From NCBI GenBank assembly GCA_963845495.1, contig CAWJTH010000066.1:10975-74974 (forward strand): DNA of 64,000 nucleotides, in the 5' to 3' direction. The notes under the pieces are model-generated. The model saw only the letters and a list, made by a program, of their open reading frames with translations, did not search any database and was not told the origin of the DNA. Positions 16,062 to 24,945 of the stretch are shown piece by piece; position 1 is the stretch's first letter; each line of letters opens with the position of its first letter. The position numbers and the translations under genes are program-made. Source of the stretch: JAZKFT01 sp963845495 (lineage in GTDB: Bacteria > Bacteroidota > Bacteroidia > Chitinophagales > Chitinophagaceae).

Positions 16062-18794
16062 TTATTCTGGCTCATAACCTAGCATAAACGTAAACTTGGC
16101 GGCATTTTTAATACCTTGTCCAGGTTGCAGCCTATCGATACCAACACCATAATCAAAACCCAATAAACCAAACATCGGTAAGAAAAAGCGCATACCCAAA
16201 CCTACGCTACGGCGCAATTGGAAGGGATTATATTCTGACATGCTATACCAACCATTTGCGGCTTCTGCCCAAACCATAGCATAAATGGTGCTGCTTGGGT
16301 TGGTACTAATTGGGTACCGTAATTCAGCAGTATATTTATTAAAGATGGTAAAGAATTTAGACGCACCTGATTGATCAGGATTGACTTTTGGATCAGAAGT
16401 TTGATAAACCGGATAACCGCGTTGTGAAATAATGTCGTATCCTAGCAACGCAAAGTTGTTGCTTAAGCCGGCATCGCCTAATTGGTAACGTTCAAACGGT
16501 GATACTTGCAATTTGTTGTTGTATCGACCATTGAAACCCATCTTCGCTGCCAAGCGTAAAACAAATGGGTGGCTTTCTGCTCCAGTTATTTTACTTAAAG
16601 GCAAATACCAATCACCTGTAAAGCGCCATTTATGTAACTCCACTAATTTATATAGTTCGGAGGGATCGTCATAATTTAAGTTTTTACGCACCAAACTCCA
16701 TGGTGGGGTAAACTGTACGCTTAAAGCAAAGTTAGAACCACTTCTAGGGAAGGTTGGTTGGTCGATTGAATTACGCTGCAACCCTAATTTAAAACTTAAG
16801 TTGGTGCTGGTTCCGTTATTAAACCCAGAGAAAATAGCATAGTTTTTCAGTTGGTATTCGGTAAGGTTTACAGAATACAATAAGCTAAAAAAGTCATCGG
16901 GCCATTTCAATTGTTTACCCAAACTTACGCCCACACCCGATGTTCTGATATATGAATTATTTGCCGCCGCACTAGTGTAAGTTCCAGTTGTGGCGTCGTA
17001 TGCGTTAGCATATTTGGTTGTGTACAAACTAACTGTAAATGGGTTTTTGTGTTTCCCACCTAACCATGGTTCGGTAAAGCTTGCATTATAGCTTTGGAAC
17101 GCACGACCATTACTTTGCACCCTTAAACTCAACTTTTGGCCATCTCCGCTTGGTAATGGCTGCCATGCCGATTTCTTAAAAATATTATGGATCGAGAAGT
17201 TGTTAAAAGTAACACCAAGCGTACCGGTCAGCCCGATGCCGCCGCCCCAGCCTGCCGATAATTCCAACTGATCACTACTTTTTTCTTCAACCGACCAAGT
17301 AATATCCACCGTACCATCATCTTGGTTCGGAACAATGTTTGGTGCAATTTTTTCTTGGTTAAAAAAGCTAAGGTTTGCTAACTCTCGTTGCGTACGGATC
17401 AATAATTGGCGGCTGAATTTATCGCCTGGATTTGTGCGTAATTCACGGCGGATAACGTGTTCCTTTGTTTTTTCGTTGCCTACAATATTTACATTTTTAA
17501 TGGTGGCCTGCGGTCCTTCCACCAATTTTATTTCATGGTCAATAGTGTCGTTATAAACTGCTGTTTCAGTAATTTCTGTATGAAAAAACAAATAACCATC
17601 ATCCATATAATAGCCGCTGATATCACCACCCTCTTGCGACATTTCCTTACCAACCCTTTTGTTTAACAATTCCAAATTATACACATCACCTTTTTTGATG
17701 CGTAAAATTTGTTGCAAAACACTGTCAGGATATTTTGTATTTCCTTTAAAAACAATATTCCCAAAAAAGTATTGATGTCCTTCATCCACCTTAATATCAA
17801 TGTTTAGGTTACCATTTCTATTATAATAGGTAGTGTCGTCAACAATCCTGGCATCGCGGTAGCCTATACTATTATAATATGCCAACAACTTATCTTTATC
17901 ATCTTCATACTTTTTTTGGTTGAACTTGGCATTTACAAAAGGCTTAATCCGAAGGTATGGATCTAAGAAAGCCTTGGTTTTGCTAGGATACATAAAACCC
18001 ATATCCTGTACATAATGCTTAAAAGTATATACTGTTTTGGGGGAATAAACCGAAGAATCGTACACAGGTGTTGATGAAAACCTGCCTTTCATTTTTGTGT
18101 CCTTAAACTGCTTCACGAACGTTTTATCTGTAATGGCGATATTTCCCGTAGGGTTGATATTTTCGATTTTTACTTTGTTACCCTTTGTTATGTAAATAGC
18201 AAAATCGCGGCTGTTGGCGGTTCTTGTACTTTGAGATTCAACAATTTTAACGTTGGTATTGCGATACCCTTTTTCGTCATAAAACTTTTTAATCGCCTCA
18301 ATGGCGTTTTGTTTCATACTTTCGGTAATTACCCTTTGTTTTACCAATCCAGTTTTGGTAGTCAATTCATCCGATTGGCTTTTGCCGGTATTCACGAAAA
18401 CAAAACTTCCTAACCTTGGCCTTTCTTCAACAGTTATTTCAAGGTCAATAATGTTTGGCGGAGTAAGCTTTGTAATATAAATAGCTACGTTGCTAAAATA
18501 ATTTTGCCCCCACAAATTATTGATGACTTTACTGAAATTATCACCACCGGGTATCATCACCCTTTCTCCCTTATTAATGTTTGCGATGGATAACAGCAAT
18601 GCTTGGTCAAAATACCTGTTTCCGGTAACGGTAACGGTACCAACCCGGTATTCTTTTGGCTGTGTTTGTTTAAATATATTTTCTAAATCTGTATCAACCG
18701 ATGTGGTAGAATCTGGTATTTGTGCAAAGGCATGTGTACAACAAACCAATGCTATAAAAGCTGTTAGCGATAAAATCTTACCAAATGGTTGCAT
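16062..18794 (-). CDS. bamA: Outer membrane protein assembly factor BamA
   Basis: The 910-residue protein has a signal peptide (ending AFAQ), a series of POTRA domains (about residues 50-480, with repeated GN..Y and EG..Y elements such as VDEGHQYFFGNIVFKGNTKY) and a C-terminal 16-stranded barrel of the Omp85 family ending ...FTFMLGYEPE. BamA is the core of the machine that folds beta-barrels into the outer membrane. The conserved loop-6 Arg-Gly is probably SQRGYPVY. It follows uppS and precedes two skp genes, the usual Bacteroidota order. Start ATG 18792-18794 begins a proper signal peptide. Confidence 0.96.
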   Translation of the reverse strand: MQPFGKILSLTAFIALVCCTHAFAQIPDSTTSVDTDLENIFKQTQPKEYRVGTVTVTGNRYFDQALLLSIANINKGERVMIPGGDNFSKVINNLWGQNYFSNVAIYITKLTPPNIIDLEITVEERPRLGSFVFVNTGKSQSDELTTKTGLVKQRVITESMKQNAIEAIKKFYDEKGYRNTNVKIVESQSTRTANSRDFAIYITKGNKVKIENINPTGNIAITDKTFVKQFKDTKMKGRFSSTPVYDSSVYSPKTVYTFKHYVQDMGFMYPSKTKAFLDPYLRIKPFVNAKFNQKKYEDDKDKLLAYYNSIGYRDARIVDDTTYYNRNGNLNIDIKVDEGHQYFFGNIVFKGNTKYPDSVLQQILRIKKGDVYNLELLNKRVGKEMSQEGGDISGYYMDDGYLFFHTEITETAVYNDTIDHEIKLVEGPQATIKNVNIVGNEKTKEHVIRRELRTNPGDKFSRQLLIRTQRELANLSFFNQEKIAPNIVPNQDDGTVDITWSVEEKSSDQLELSAGWGGGIGLTGTLGVTFNNFSIHNIFKKSAWQPLPSGDGQKLSLRVQSNGRAFQSYNASFTEPWLGGKHKNPFTVSLYTTKYANAYDATTGTYTSAAANNSYIRTSGVGVSLGKQLKWPDDFFSLLYSVNLTEYQLKNYAIFSGFNNGTSTNLSFKLGLQRNSIDQPTFPRSGSNFALSVQFTPPWSLVRKNLNYDDPSELYKLVELHKWRFTGDWYLPLSKITGAESHPFVLRLAAKMGFNGRYNNKLQVSPFERYQLGDAGLSNNFALLGYDIISQRGYPVYQTSDPKVNPDQSGASKFFTIFNKYTAELRYPISTNPSSTIYAMVWAEAANGWYSMSEYNPFQLRRSVGLGMRFFLPMFGLLGFDYGVGIDRLQPGQGIKNAAKFTFMLGYEPE

Positions 18795-18827
18795 GCAGTA
18801 TTTTTTTGGAGCCCGTAATTTTTAAGG

Positions 18828-18846
18828 CGTATGGGCGGCAAATTAA
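18828..18846 (-). promoter_or_regulatory. Candidate bamA promoter motif
   Basis: The minus strand reads TTAATTTGCCGCCCATACG about 34 nt before the bamA start codon. It is almost the same as the block before skp. The AATTTGC core resembles the Bacteroidota -7 element; no -33 box is clear. Confidence 0.4.
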
Positions 18847-18924
18847 CAGCTAATATTAAAACTGTTTGTTAAAAGGGATAAGAAGTGACCGTTTAGGCGA
18901 TAGTAAGTATAAATAATTTGCAAA

Positions 18925-19689
18925 TTATAACAATATTGATCCTTCTTCTTGGATTTGAGCGCCGGTTTTTCCAAATCTCCGCTCACGTGCCTGAAAATCG
19001 AGTATGGCTTCGTACAAATCTTTTTTTCTGAAATCAGGCCAGCGGGTATCGGTAAAATAAAGTTCGGCATAAGCCAATTGATACAATAAAAAATTGCTGA
19101 TCCTAAATTCACCGCTGGTGCGAATCATCAATTCGGGATCAGGATATGCACTGGTGTACAAATGATTTTTTAAAACATCGGGTGTAATCTCGGAAGATTT
19201 TAATAAGCCGGCTTCCACATCTTGCGCAATACTTTTTACGGCATTCACCAATTCCCAACGGCCGCTGTAGCTTAGCGCCATTATCAATTGCAACCCTGTA
19301 TTTTTCCCGGTTATTTCCAATGCTTCGTCCAATTCTTGGTTGGCATAAGTTGGAAGCATGTTGCGGTCGCCGATTACCTGAAGTTTGATATTGTTTTTAT
19401 TCAGCGTTTCGGTTTCCTTGCGGATAGTATCCACCAATAATTCCATTAAACCGCTAACTTCATTTTGCGGCCTGTCCCAATTTTCTGTACTAAAAGCATA
19501 TAAGGTTAGGAATTCGATACCAATTTCAGCGCAACCTTCTACAATATTGCGAACACTTTCAACCCCATGAAAATGACCGACCAAGCGGTCGTGGCCCTTT
19601 TCTTGGGCCCATCTTCCGTTGCCATCCATTATAATAGCAATGTGACGGGGAAGCCTGTTTCTATCGATTTTTTCTAATGGATCACTCAT
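18925..19689 (-). CDS. uppS: Isoprenyl transferase (undecaprenyl diphosphate synthase)
   Basis: At 254 residues this has the standard UppS length. HIAIIMDGNGRWAQ carries the catalytic Asp (D22). The rest of the signature is visible as FLTLYAFSTENWDRP, LMALSYSGRWELVNA-type segments, and PDPELMIRTSGEFRISNFLLYQLAYAELYF near the C-terminus. The enzyme condenses eight isopentenyl units onto farnesyl diphosphate to make the C55 lipid carrier for peptidoglycan and other wall polymers. It is the first gene of the cluster with bamA and skp. Confidence 0.97.
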   Translation of the reverse strand: MSDPLEKIDRNRLPRHIAIIMDGNGRWAQEKGHDRLVGHFHGVESVRNIVEGCAEIGIEFLTLYAFSTENWDRPQNEVSGLMELLVDTIRKETETLNKNNIKLQVIGDRNMLPTYANQELDEALEITGKNTGLQLIMALSYSGRWELVNAVKSIAQDVEAGLLKSSEITPDVLKNHLYTSAYPDPELMIRTSGEFRISNFLLYQLAYAELYFTDTRWPDFRKKDLYEAILDFQARERRFGKTGAQIQEEGSILL

Positions 19690-19710
19690 ATCCTATAGTT
19701 TTAGGAAGGC

Positions 19711-19719
19711 GCAAATGTA
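19711..19719 (-). promoter_or_regulatory. Candidate -7 box for uppS (TACATTTGC)
   Basis: The minus strand TACATTTGC is an exact TAnnTTTG match, 21 nt before the ATG. A TTG (plus-strand caa at 19736-19738) lies 16 nt farther upstream, shorter than the usual spacing. Confidence 0.45.
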
Positions 19720-19870
19720 GTGAAATAAGATGTAGCAATGTCTGATTTTGGATGTAGTGATATCTGATTTGTTAAGATGTTGGATTCAAAAATCCAGCTA
19801 ATGGCTAAAGAGATTTGAAGACTTTGTTTTCAATAAATCAATCAGCTTTACATCAGACAGCTTTATATCA

Positions 19871-20665
19871 TTACCGCTCCAACATTCTTAACGACGTTCT
19901 ATATTTTGATGGCAGCAACCCAAATTTTATTGATTTGAGCAACTTTGTGTGTTTCACTTTTTTATAAAGCAGCAATATGCTTTTAAAGAAAGGTGACGTT
20001 GAAAACGGTAACAGAACTGCTACTTGTTTAGGCACCAATAATTGTTGAACCTGAATTAAAACATGGTAACGAAAGCCAAGGTGCAATTTATATTGAGCGA
20101 ATAAATCTTTAGTTAAATTACTGTAAACCAAGTCGTTATATAAATGTTCTTCTCTTGATTTTTGCCAATCAGAAAAATTATGAGGAAGATCAGCCAGTCC
20201 CATTTCTTGGCCAACCCTTGCAAAAACATAGAAAACTTCTTCTTTTTCCGCTAAGGAAAGTTTTCGTTCCAGCAATTCAAAAGCGGCTATTGAATAATAA
20301 ATAAGCATGTATAGCACATCCCGATATGCCCAATCTGGTATAGCGGCACCGCGGCTATTTTCAACGTGTTTATGAATTTGCGTGATTGATCTAATAGCCA
20401 ACAGGGCTTTTTTTTCTTCCTGAAAAATAATTTTATGCGCATATACCACGGTAGAAAATAAGCGCCCAATTGGGTCTTTTGGCAATTTGCCCGTGAAATA
20501 AAGCCAATCAACCGCTTTGTTCAAAGCAAATTCGGCCGCCGAACCACCAAATATAAAAAGAATCGTATCGGTTTTGCCCCAAATTTCACGCACAATTGAA
20601 CCTTTTTGTACAAAATCGATATCCTCCTTTTGAGACTTTTGTATTGAGTCGGTGGTAAAATTCAT
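19871..20665 (-). CDS. Oxygenase MpaB family protein (DUF2236)
   Basis: The 264-residue protein fits the DUF2236/MpaB family of heme-binding oxygenases, which includes fungal MpaB and latex-clearing protein. Visible elements are ILFIFGGSAAEFALNKAVDWL, DPIGRLFSTVVYAHKIIF, ITQIHKHVENS (His likely to be near the heme) and DWAYRDVLYMLIYYSIAAFELL. The mature chain has no signal peptide, so it should be cytosolic or membrane-associated. The gene stands alone between uppS and pgl on the same strand. The substrate is unknown. Confidence 0.75.
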   Translation of the reverse strand: MNFTTDSIQKSQKEDIDFVQKGSIVREIWGKTDTILFIFGGSAAEFALNKAVDWLYFTGKLPKDPIGRLFSTVVYAHKIIFQEEKKALLAIRSITQIHKHVENSRGAAIPDWAYRDVLYMLIYYSIAAFELLERKLSLAEKEEVFYVFARVGQEMGLADLPHNFSDWQKSREEHLYNDLVYSNLTKDLFAQYKLHLGFRYHVLIQVQQLLVPKQVAVLLPFSTSPFFKSILLLYKKVKHTKLLKSIKFGLLPSKYRTSLRMLER

Positions 20666-20759
20666 AAATAATTTTACTTTTAAAATTTAAGCACTTTGAA
20701 ATACAAAGTAAAATTAGATATTTCTTCCCAATATTTTATAAGAATCTTGTGAAAATAAA

Positions 20760-20790
20760 AAAGGAAAAAAGCGTTTTGCTCTTTTCCTTT
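20760..20790 (-). terminator. Intrinsic terminator after pgl
   Basis: The stem aaaggaaaa/ttttccttt with an inner agc/gct pair and a loop of 5 nt ends 21 nt beyond the pgl stop. On the minus strand it is followed by a T-rich run. Confidence 0.7.
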
Positions 20791-20810
20791 CCTAATTGTT
20801 GATTTCCAAA

Positions 20811-21572
20811 TTACTGTATCGTTAAATCTGCCGCTGCGGCATCATCAACAAACCAGTGCAACTGCCCGATTGGTTTTATTATTTGCGAAGGATATTTTTG
20901 CGGGTTGTAATCGCCGTCCAAAACTTCTTGCAAAGTGGCTGCTTTTTTATCGCCTGTTGCTAAAAAGGCAACGCAGGCTGCTTTATTTACCACCACTGCC
21001 GTAAGTGTAATTCGGTACATATCTTGTGCAGGAACCCATGGTGCCGCTACCCATTTTTCTTTTTCAAACATCAAATCACCGCCGGGGAACAACGATAAGG
21101 TATGCCCATCATCGCCCATACCTAAAAAAACAAGGTCGAAGGTGGTGAGTGGTGAGCGGTGAGTGGTGAGTGAATCGCCGGTATTTTCTGCATCAAAATA
21201 TTGATGCAATGTTTTTTCATATTCCATGGCTGATTCTTCAGCAGGAATATCAGTTTTCATAATGTGGATATTTTCTTTTTTAACCGGCACATGGTTTAGC
21301 AAGGTGTCGAAAGCCATTTTTGTATTGCTCCGGTCGTCGGTCATTGGCACATAACGCTCATCCCCAAAAAAAACGTGTATTTTTTCCCAATCAATTTTGG
21401 TTTTGTAGGCATCCGTTGCTAACAATTCGTGCAAACTTTTTGGCGTGCTGCCACCGCTTAATGCAATAGTGAAATGATCCTTTTTTTGCAACACTTCGTG
21501 CACATAATGCACCAGCCAATCGGCAACATCATGGCTAAAATTTGCAGGGTCTTTTGAAATATGTAATTGCAT
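20811..21572 (-). CDS. pgl: 6-phosphogluconolactonase
   Basis: The 253-residue protein shows FTIALSGGSTPKSLHELL, VFFGDERYVP, SNTKMAFDTLL and FDLVFLGMGDDGHTLSLFPG, the DevB-type 6-phosphogluconolactonase pattern. It hydrolyses 6-phosphoglucono-1,5-lactone in the oxidative pentose phosphate pathway. It is the third gene after gnd and zwf, all on the minus strand. Residues about 134-144 (SLTTHRSPLTT) are encoded by tandem GGTGAGT words and sit where orthologues have a short loop before FDLV; this looks like an in-frame repeat insertion. The active-site segments are otherwise intact. Confidence 0.94.
   Translation of the reverse strand: MQLHISKDPANFSHDVADWLVHYVHEVLQKKDHFTIALSGGSTPKSLHELLATDAYKTKIDWEKIHVFFGDERYVPMTDDRSNTKMAFDTLLNHVPVKKENIHIMKTDIPAEESAMEYEKTLHQYFDAENTGDSLTTHRSPLTTFDLVFLGMGDDGHTLSLFPGGDLMFEKEKWVAAPWVPAQDMYRITLTAVVVNKAACVAFLATGDKKAATLQEVLDGDYNPQKYPSQIIKPIGQLHWFVDDAAAADLTIQ
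21141..21173 (-). repeat. GGTGAGT word repeat inside pgl
   Basis: About 33 nt made of four or five copies of (G/C)GGTGAGT or close variants on the plus strand, read as SLTTHRSPLTT in pgl. The tract length is a multiple of three or nearly so and the frame stays open. Confidence 0.7.
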
Positions 21573-21608
21573 CTTTTGTAGTTTTAAAAATTTGATGTCT
21601 TAAAAAAA

Positions 21609-21677
21609 GTAAATAAGTAATTGCGTAAATAGGTAATTATACTTTTCCCATTTACCCAATTACCTATTTACTCAATT
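21609..21677. repeat. GTAAWTRR-unit palindrome, copy 2
   Basis: The left arm (21609-21640) has four 8-nt units, the right arm (about 21646-21677) four complementary units. Alignment is shifted by one unit: left units 2-4 pair with the complements of right units 2-4. It lies between the zwf stop codon and the pgl start codon. Confidence 0.75.
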
Positions 21678-21686
21678 ACATTTATT

Positions 21687-23192
21687 TTACCAAACCGGCA
21701 TGCTTACCCAATTGTGACCGTCTCGGGCAATCAAACCTTCTGAATCTTCTGGGCCCCAACTGTCTGGGGCATAGTTCGGAAAGTTTACCGGCACACGGCT
21801 TTCCCATGTTTCAATAATCGGCATTACAATTTTCCAAGCTGCTTCCACTTGGTCGGCACGCATAAATTGGGTGGCGTTGCCTTCCATAATATCCAACAAT
21901 AAGGTTTCGTACGCTTCCGGTTCTTTATCTTTAAATTCTTCTTTGTAATTGAATGTCATTTCAACAGGATTTAGCGTCATCGATTGGCCCGGCCTTTTGG
22001 CTTGAAAACGGATCCTGATATCCATTGCTGGCTGAATAGTGATAGTTAAACGATTGCTGCGCCAGGTTTCTGCTGCTTCCGATGGGAATGCATAATGCGG
22101 AGCATCCTTAAAATCAACCGTAATAATGGTAGTTTTTTGGTGAAGATATTTTCCCGTACGTACATAAATAGGAACGCCTTGCCAACGCCAATTGTCGACA
22201 AAAAACTTGACAGCCGCAAAAGTTTCAGTAGTTGATTGTGGATTTACCTTGTCTTCTTCGCGATAACCTTTTACTTTATTGCCTTTTATCCAGCCTGGGC
22301 CGTATTGGCCGCGAACGGCGTAACTGGCAACTTCTTCATTTTTAATTTTGCGGATGGCATTCAACACGTCCACTTTTTTGTTACGGATTTCGTTGGCGTC
22401 AAAATTTACCGGAGCTTCCATACAAATCATGCAAACCAATTGCAAAATATGGTTTTGCACCATATCCCGCAAAGCGCCGCTCCTTTCATAATAATCGGCA
22501 CGACCCTCTAAACCAACCGTTTCTGAAGCGGTAATTTGGATATGTTCTATATAATTGCGGTTCCAAATCGGTTCAAATAAAGTATTTGCAAACCGCAGCG
22601 CCAAAATGTTCTGCACGGCTTCTTTACCTAAATAGTGATCAATGCGGTAAATCTGTTCTTCATCGAACATGCTCATTAACAGCTTATTAAGTTCTTGGGC
22701 GCTTTTTAAATCGTGGCCGAAAGGTTTTTCTACTACAATCCTAACATTGTGCTTGTCTTTGCACAAATTTAGTTTGCCCAAGTTGGTAGCAATTTGCGGC
22801 ACCAATTGCGGAGCAACCGACAAGTAAAAAATTACGTTTGGATGTAGGTTCCATTCTTTTTCCTTGGCCGCAACCATGTCGGTTATTTGGTTATAATCTG
22901 ATTCTTTTCCTACGTCTAACGATTGATAGGCCATTTTTTGGGTAAATTCTTCCCAATGACCGTTTTCTTGTCCTTTGCGGCGGCTAAATTCATCGATTCC
23001 CTTTTTTAAATGTTCGGCAAAGCTTTCGTTGGTGTATGGCGACCGGCCAACACCTACCACAAAAAACTGTTCTGGCATGTAGCCATCTAAAAACAAATTA
23101 TAAAGTGCGGGGGTAAGCTTGCGGAAATTAAGATCGCCGCTTCCACCAAATATATAAATAAGCGATGCTGGGGGTTTTACTATTGAAGGCAT
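21687..23192 (-). CDS. zwf: Glucose-6-phosphate dehydrogenase
   Basis: The 501-residue protein has the nucleotide-binding GGSGDLNFRKL (residues 16-26; the first residue after G is more often Ala), VVEKPFGHDL, and the active-site RIDHYLGKEAVQN (His186, Lys190), then FANTLFEPIWNRNYI and VPIYVRTGKYL. It oxidises glucose 6-phosphate to the lactone and makes NADPH. It lies between gnd and pgl, so the whole oxidative branch of the pentose phosphate pathway is encoded by three adjacent same-strand genes, with palindromic elements in both gaps. Confidence 0.97.
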   Translation of the reverse strand: MPSIVKPPASLIYIFGGSGDLNFRKLTPALYNLFLDGYMPEQFFVVGVGRSPYTNESFAEHLKKGIDEFSRRKGQENGHWEEFTQKMAYQSLDVGKESDYNQITDMVAAKEKEWNLHPNVIFYLSVAPQLVPQIATNLGKLNLCKDKHNVRIVVEKPFGHDLKSAQELNKLLMSMFDEEQIYRIDHYLGKEAVQNILALRFANTLFEPIWNRNYIEHIQITASETVGLEGRADYYERSGALRDMVQNHILQLVCMICMEAPVNFDANEIRNKKVDVLNAIRKIKNEEVASYAVRGQYGPGWIKGNKVKGYREEDKVNPQSTTETFAAVKFFVDNWRWQGVPIYVRTGKYLHQKTTIITVDFKDAPHYAFPSEAAETWRSNRLTITIQPAMDIRIRFQAKRPGQSMTLNPVEMTFNYKEEFKDKEPEAYETLLLDIMEGNATQFMRADQVEAAWKIVMPIIETWESRVPVNFPNYAPDSWGPEDSEGLIARDGHNWVSMPVW

Positions 23193-23229
23193 AATCTTTT
23201 GATTTAAAAAAAATATAAGAAACGAAAAA

Positions 23230-23295
23230 GTAATTAGGTAAATAGGTAATTGAGTAACTAGGCCAAAAAATTACTTATTTACCTATTTACTAATT
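23230..23295. repeat. GTAAWTRR-unit palindrome, copy 3
   Basis: The left arm (23230-23261) has four 8-nt units, the right arm (about 23268-23295) nearly four complementary units with one base missing. Two units pair exactly and two have drifted. It lies between the gnd stop and the zwf start. Confidence 0.72.
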
Positions 23296-23303
23296 ACTGG
23301 TTT

Positions 23304-24719
23304 TTATTCCCACTCAGTATGAAAAATACCTGGTTTATCAATTCGTTGATAAGTATGGGCGCCAAAAAAATCACGTTGCGCTTGCAATAAATTAATCGGC
23401 ATCCTTTCGTTGGTGTAGTTGTCGAAATAAGTAAGCGCTGCGCAAAGTGCGGTTGCGCCAATGCCATTTTGCAAGGCATCGGTTGCCACTAAACGCAAAT
23501 CGTGTACATTGGCTTTCAATTCGTTAGACATTTTTTCGTCCAACAAAATATTGCTTAATTGAGGATTGGCTTGATAAGCTGCATAAAATGTTTCCAACAA
23601 AACCGAGCGGATAATGCAACCTCCACGCCAAACTTTTACGGCATCTTGCATAGGAATATCCATTTTCATATCAGCCGAAGCATGCGTTAACATGGCCAAA
23701 CCTTGTGCATAACAAAGAATAATAGACGCAAATAAAGCGCTGCCAATTTGTGCAATCATTTTTTCTTTATCGCCTTCAAAATGAGCAGGAACCGCAGGTT
23801 GATACATTTCATGCGCCTTAATTCTCTCATCTTTAAAAGCACTTACGGTACGCATGGCAACGGCCATATCAATATTTGGGATGGCAACGCCAAGGTTCAT
23901 CGCTTCTTGGCTCGTCCATTTTCCGGTTCCTTTTGAACCAGCTTTATCTAAAATTTTATCTACCAAAAATCCATCACCACCATCATCTTTTTTAGTGAAG
24001 ATTTGAGCGGTAATTTCTATCAAATAAGATTTTAACGGGCCTTCGTTCCATTTTGCAAAAACCTCATGCAAAGCGTCGTTATCCAGTCCCAGCCTGCGTT
24101 TTAAGATATCATAAGTTTCGCTAATCAATTGCATAATGGCATATTCAATACCATTGTGTACCATTTTTACATAATGGCCGGCGGCATCTTTACCCATGTA
24201 AGCTACGCACGGTTCGCCATTTACTTTGGCAGAAATGGCTTCCAAAACGGGCTTTACTTCGTTCCAAGCTTCCACATCGCCGCCTGGCATAATGGCCGGA
24301 CCGCTACGTGCACCGCTTTCGCCACCACTAACACCCATCCCCATAAAATGGAAGCCTTTTTCTTCCACATATTTTACACGGCGCAGCGTATCTGCAAAAT
24401 AAGAATTGCCCCCATCAATTACAATATCACCTTTTTCTAAAAAAGGCAACACGCTTTCGATCACATCATCCACTGGTTTGCCGGCCGGTACCAGCATAAT
24501 CATTTTACGTGGCGTTTTTAAACCTTGCACCATTTCTTCCATGGTGCCAACACCTTTAACGGTTGTGCCCGCCGTAGCTTTTGACTCAAGCGAACTTCCT
24601 TTTGCCAAATCTTTGTCAAAACCAATCACGGCAAACCCATGGTCGGCCATGTTCAACAAAAGGTTTTGCCCCATTACGCCGAGGCCGATCATACCGAAAT
24701 CATATTGCGTGCTTGCCAT
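23304..24719 (-). CDS. gnd: 6-phosphogluconate dehydrogenase, decarboxylating
   Basis: Starting at ATG 24719 the protein has 471 residues, the usual length; a longer frame to 24770 adds a hydrophobic stretch without family support. The NADP-binding GLGVMGQNLLLNMADHGF (residues 12-29), GMGVSGGESGARSGPAIMPGG, KMVHNGIEYAIMQ with the catalytic Lys, and QAQRDFFGAHTYQR near the C-terminus identify it. It converts 6-phosphogluconate to ribulose 5-phosphate, CO2 and NADPH. It is the first gene of the gnd-zwf-pgl set. Confidence 0.97.
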   Translation of the reverse strand: MASTQYDFGMIGLGVMGQNLLLNMADHGFAVIGFDKDLAKGSSLESKATAGTTVKGVGTMEEMVQGLKTPRKMIMLVPAGKPVDDVIESVLPFLEKGDIVIDGGNSYFADTLRRVKYVEEKGFHFMGMGVSGGESGARSGPAIMPGGDVEAWNEVKPVLEAISAKVNGEPCVAYMGKDAAGHYVKMVHNGIEYAIMQLISETYDILKRRLGLDNDALHEVFAKWNEGPLKSYLIEITAQIFTKKDDGGDGFLVDKILDKAGSKGTGKWTSQEAMNLGVAIPNIDMAVAMRTVSAFKDERIKAHEMYQPAVPAHFEGDKEKMIAQIGSALFASIILCYAQGLAMLTHASADMKMDIPMQDAVKVWRGGCIIRSVLLETFYAAYQANPQLSNILLDEKMSNELKANVHDLRLVATDALQNGIGATALCAALTYFDNYTNERMPINLLQAQRDFFGAHTYQRIDKPGIFHTEWE

Positions 24720-24945
24720 AAAAAAATTTTGTAATGAAAGCCTAAACAACCTATTGACTATAAAGTTCAAAAGTAACAGTTGGTTGTTTATGAATAAAAA
24801 TTGTTTTGCATAAATATTAATAAATAATTTATTTAAGGATAATTTTTGAAATTTTACTTAAAAAATATCCTGCCAATTGACAGCGTAAACCTTTGATATT
24901 TATCTTATTGCAAGTAAAACATACTAATCTTTTACAATCGGCTTA

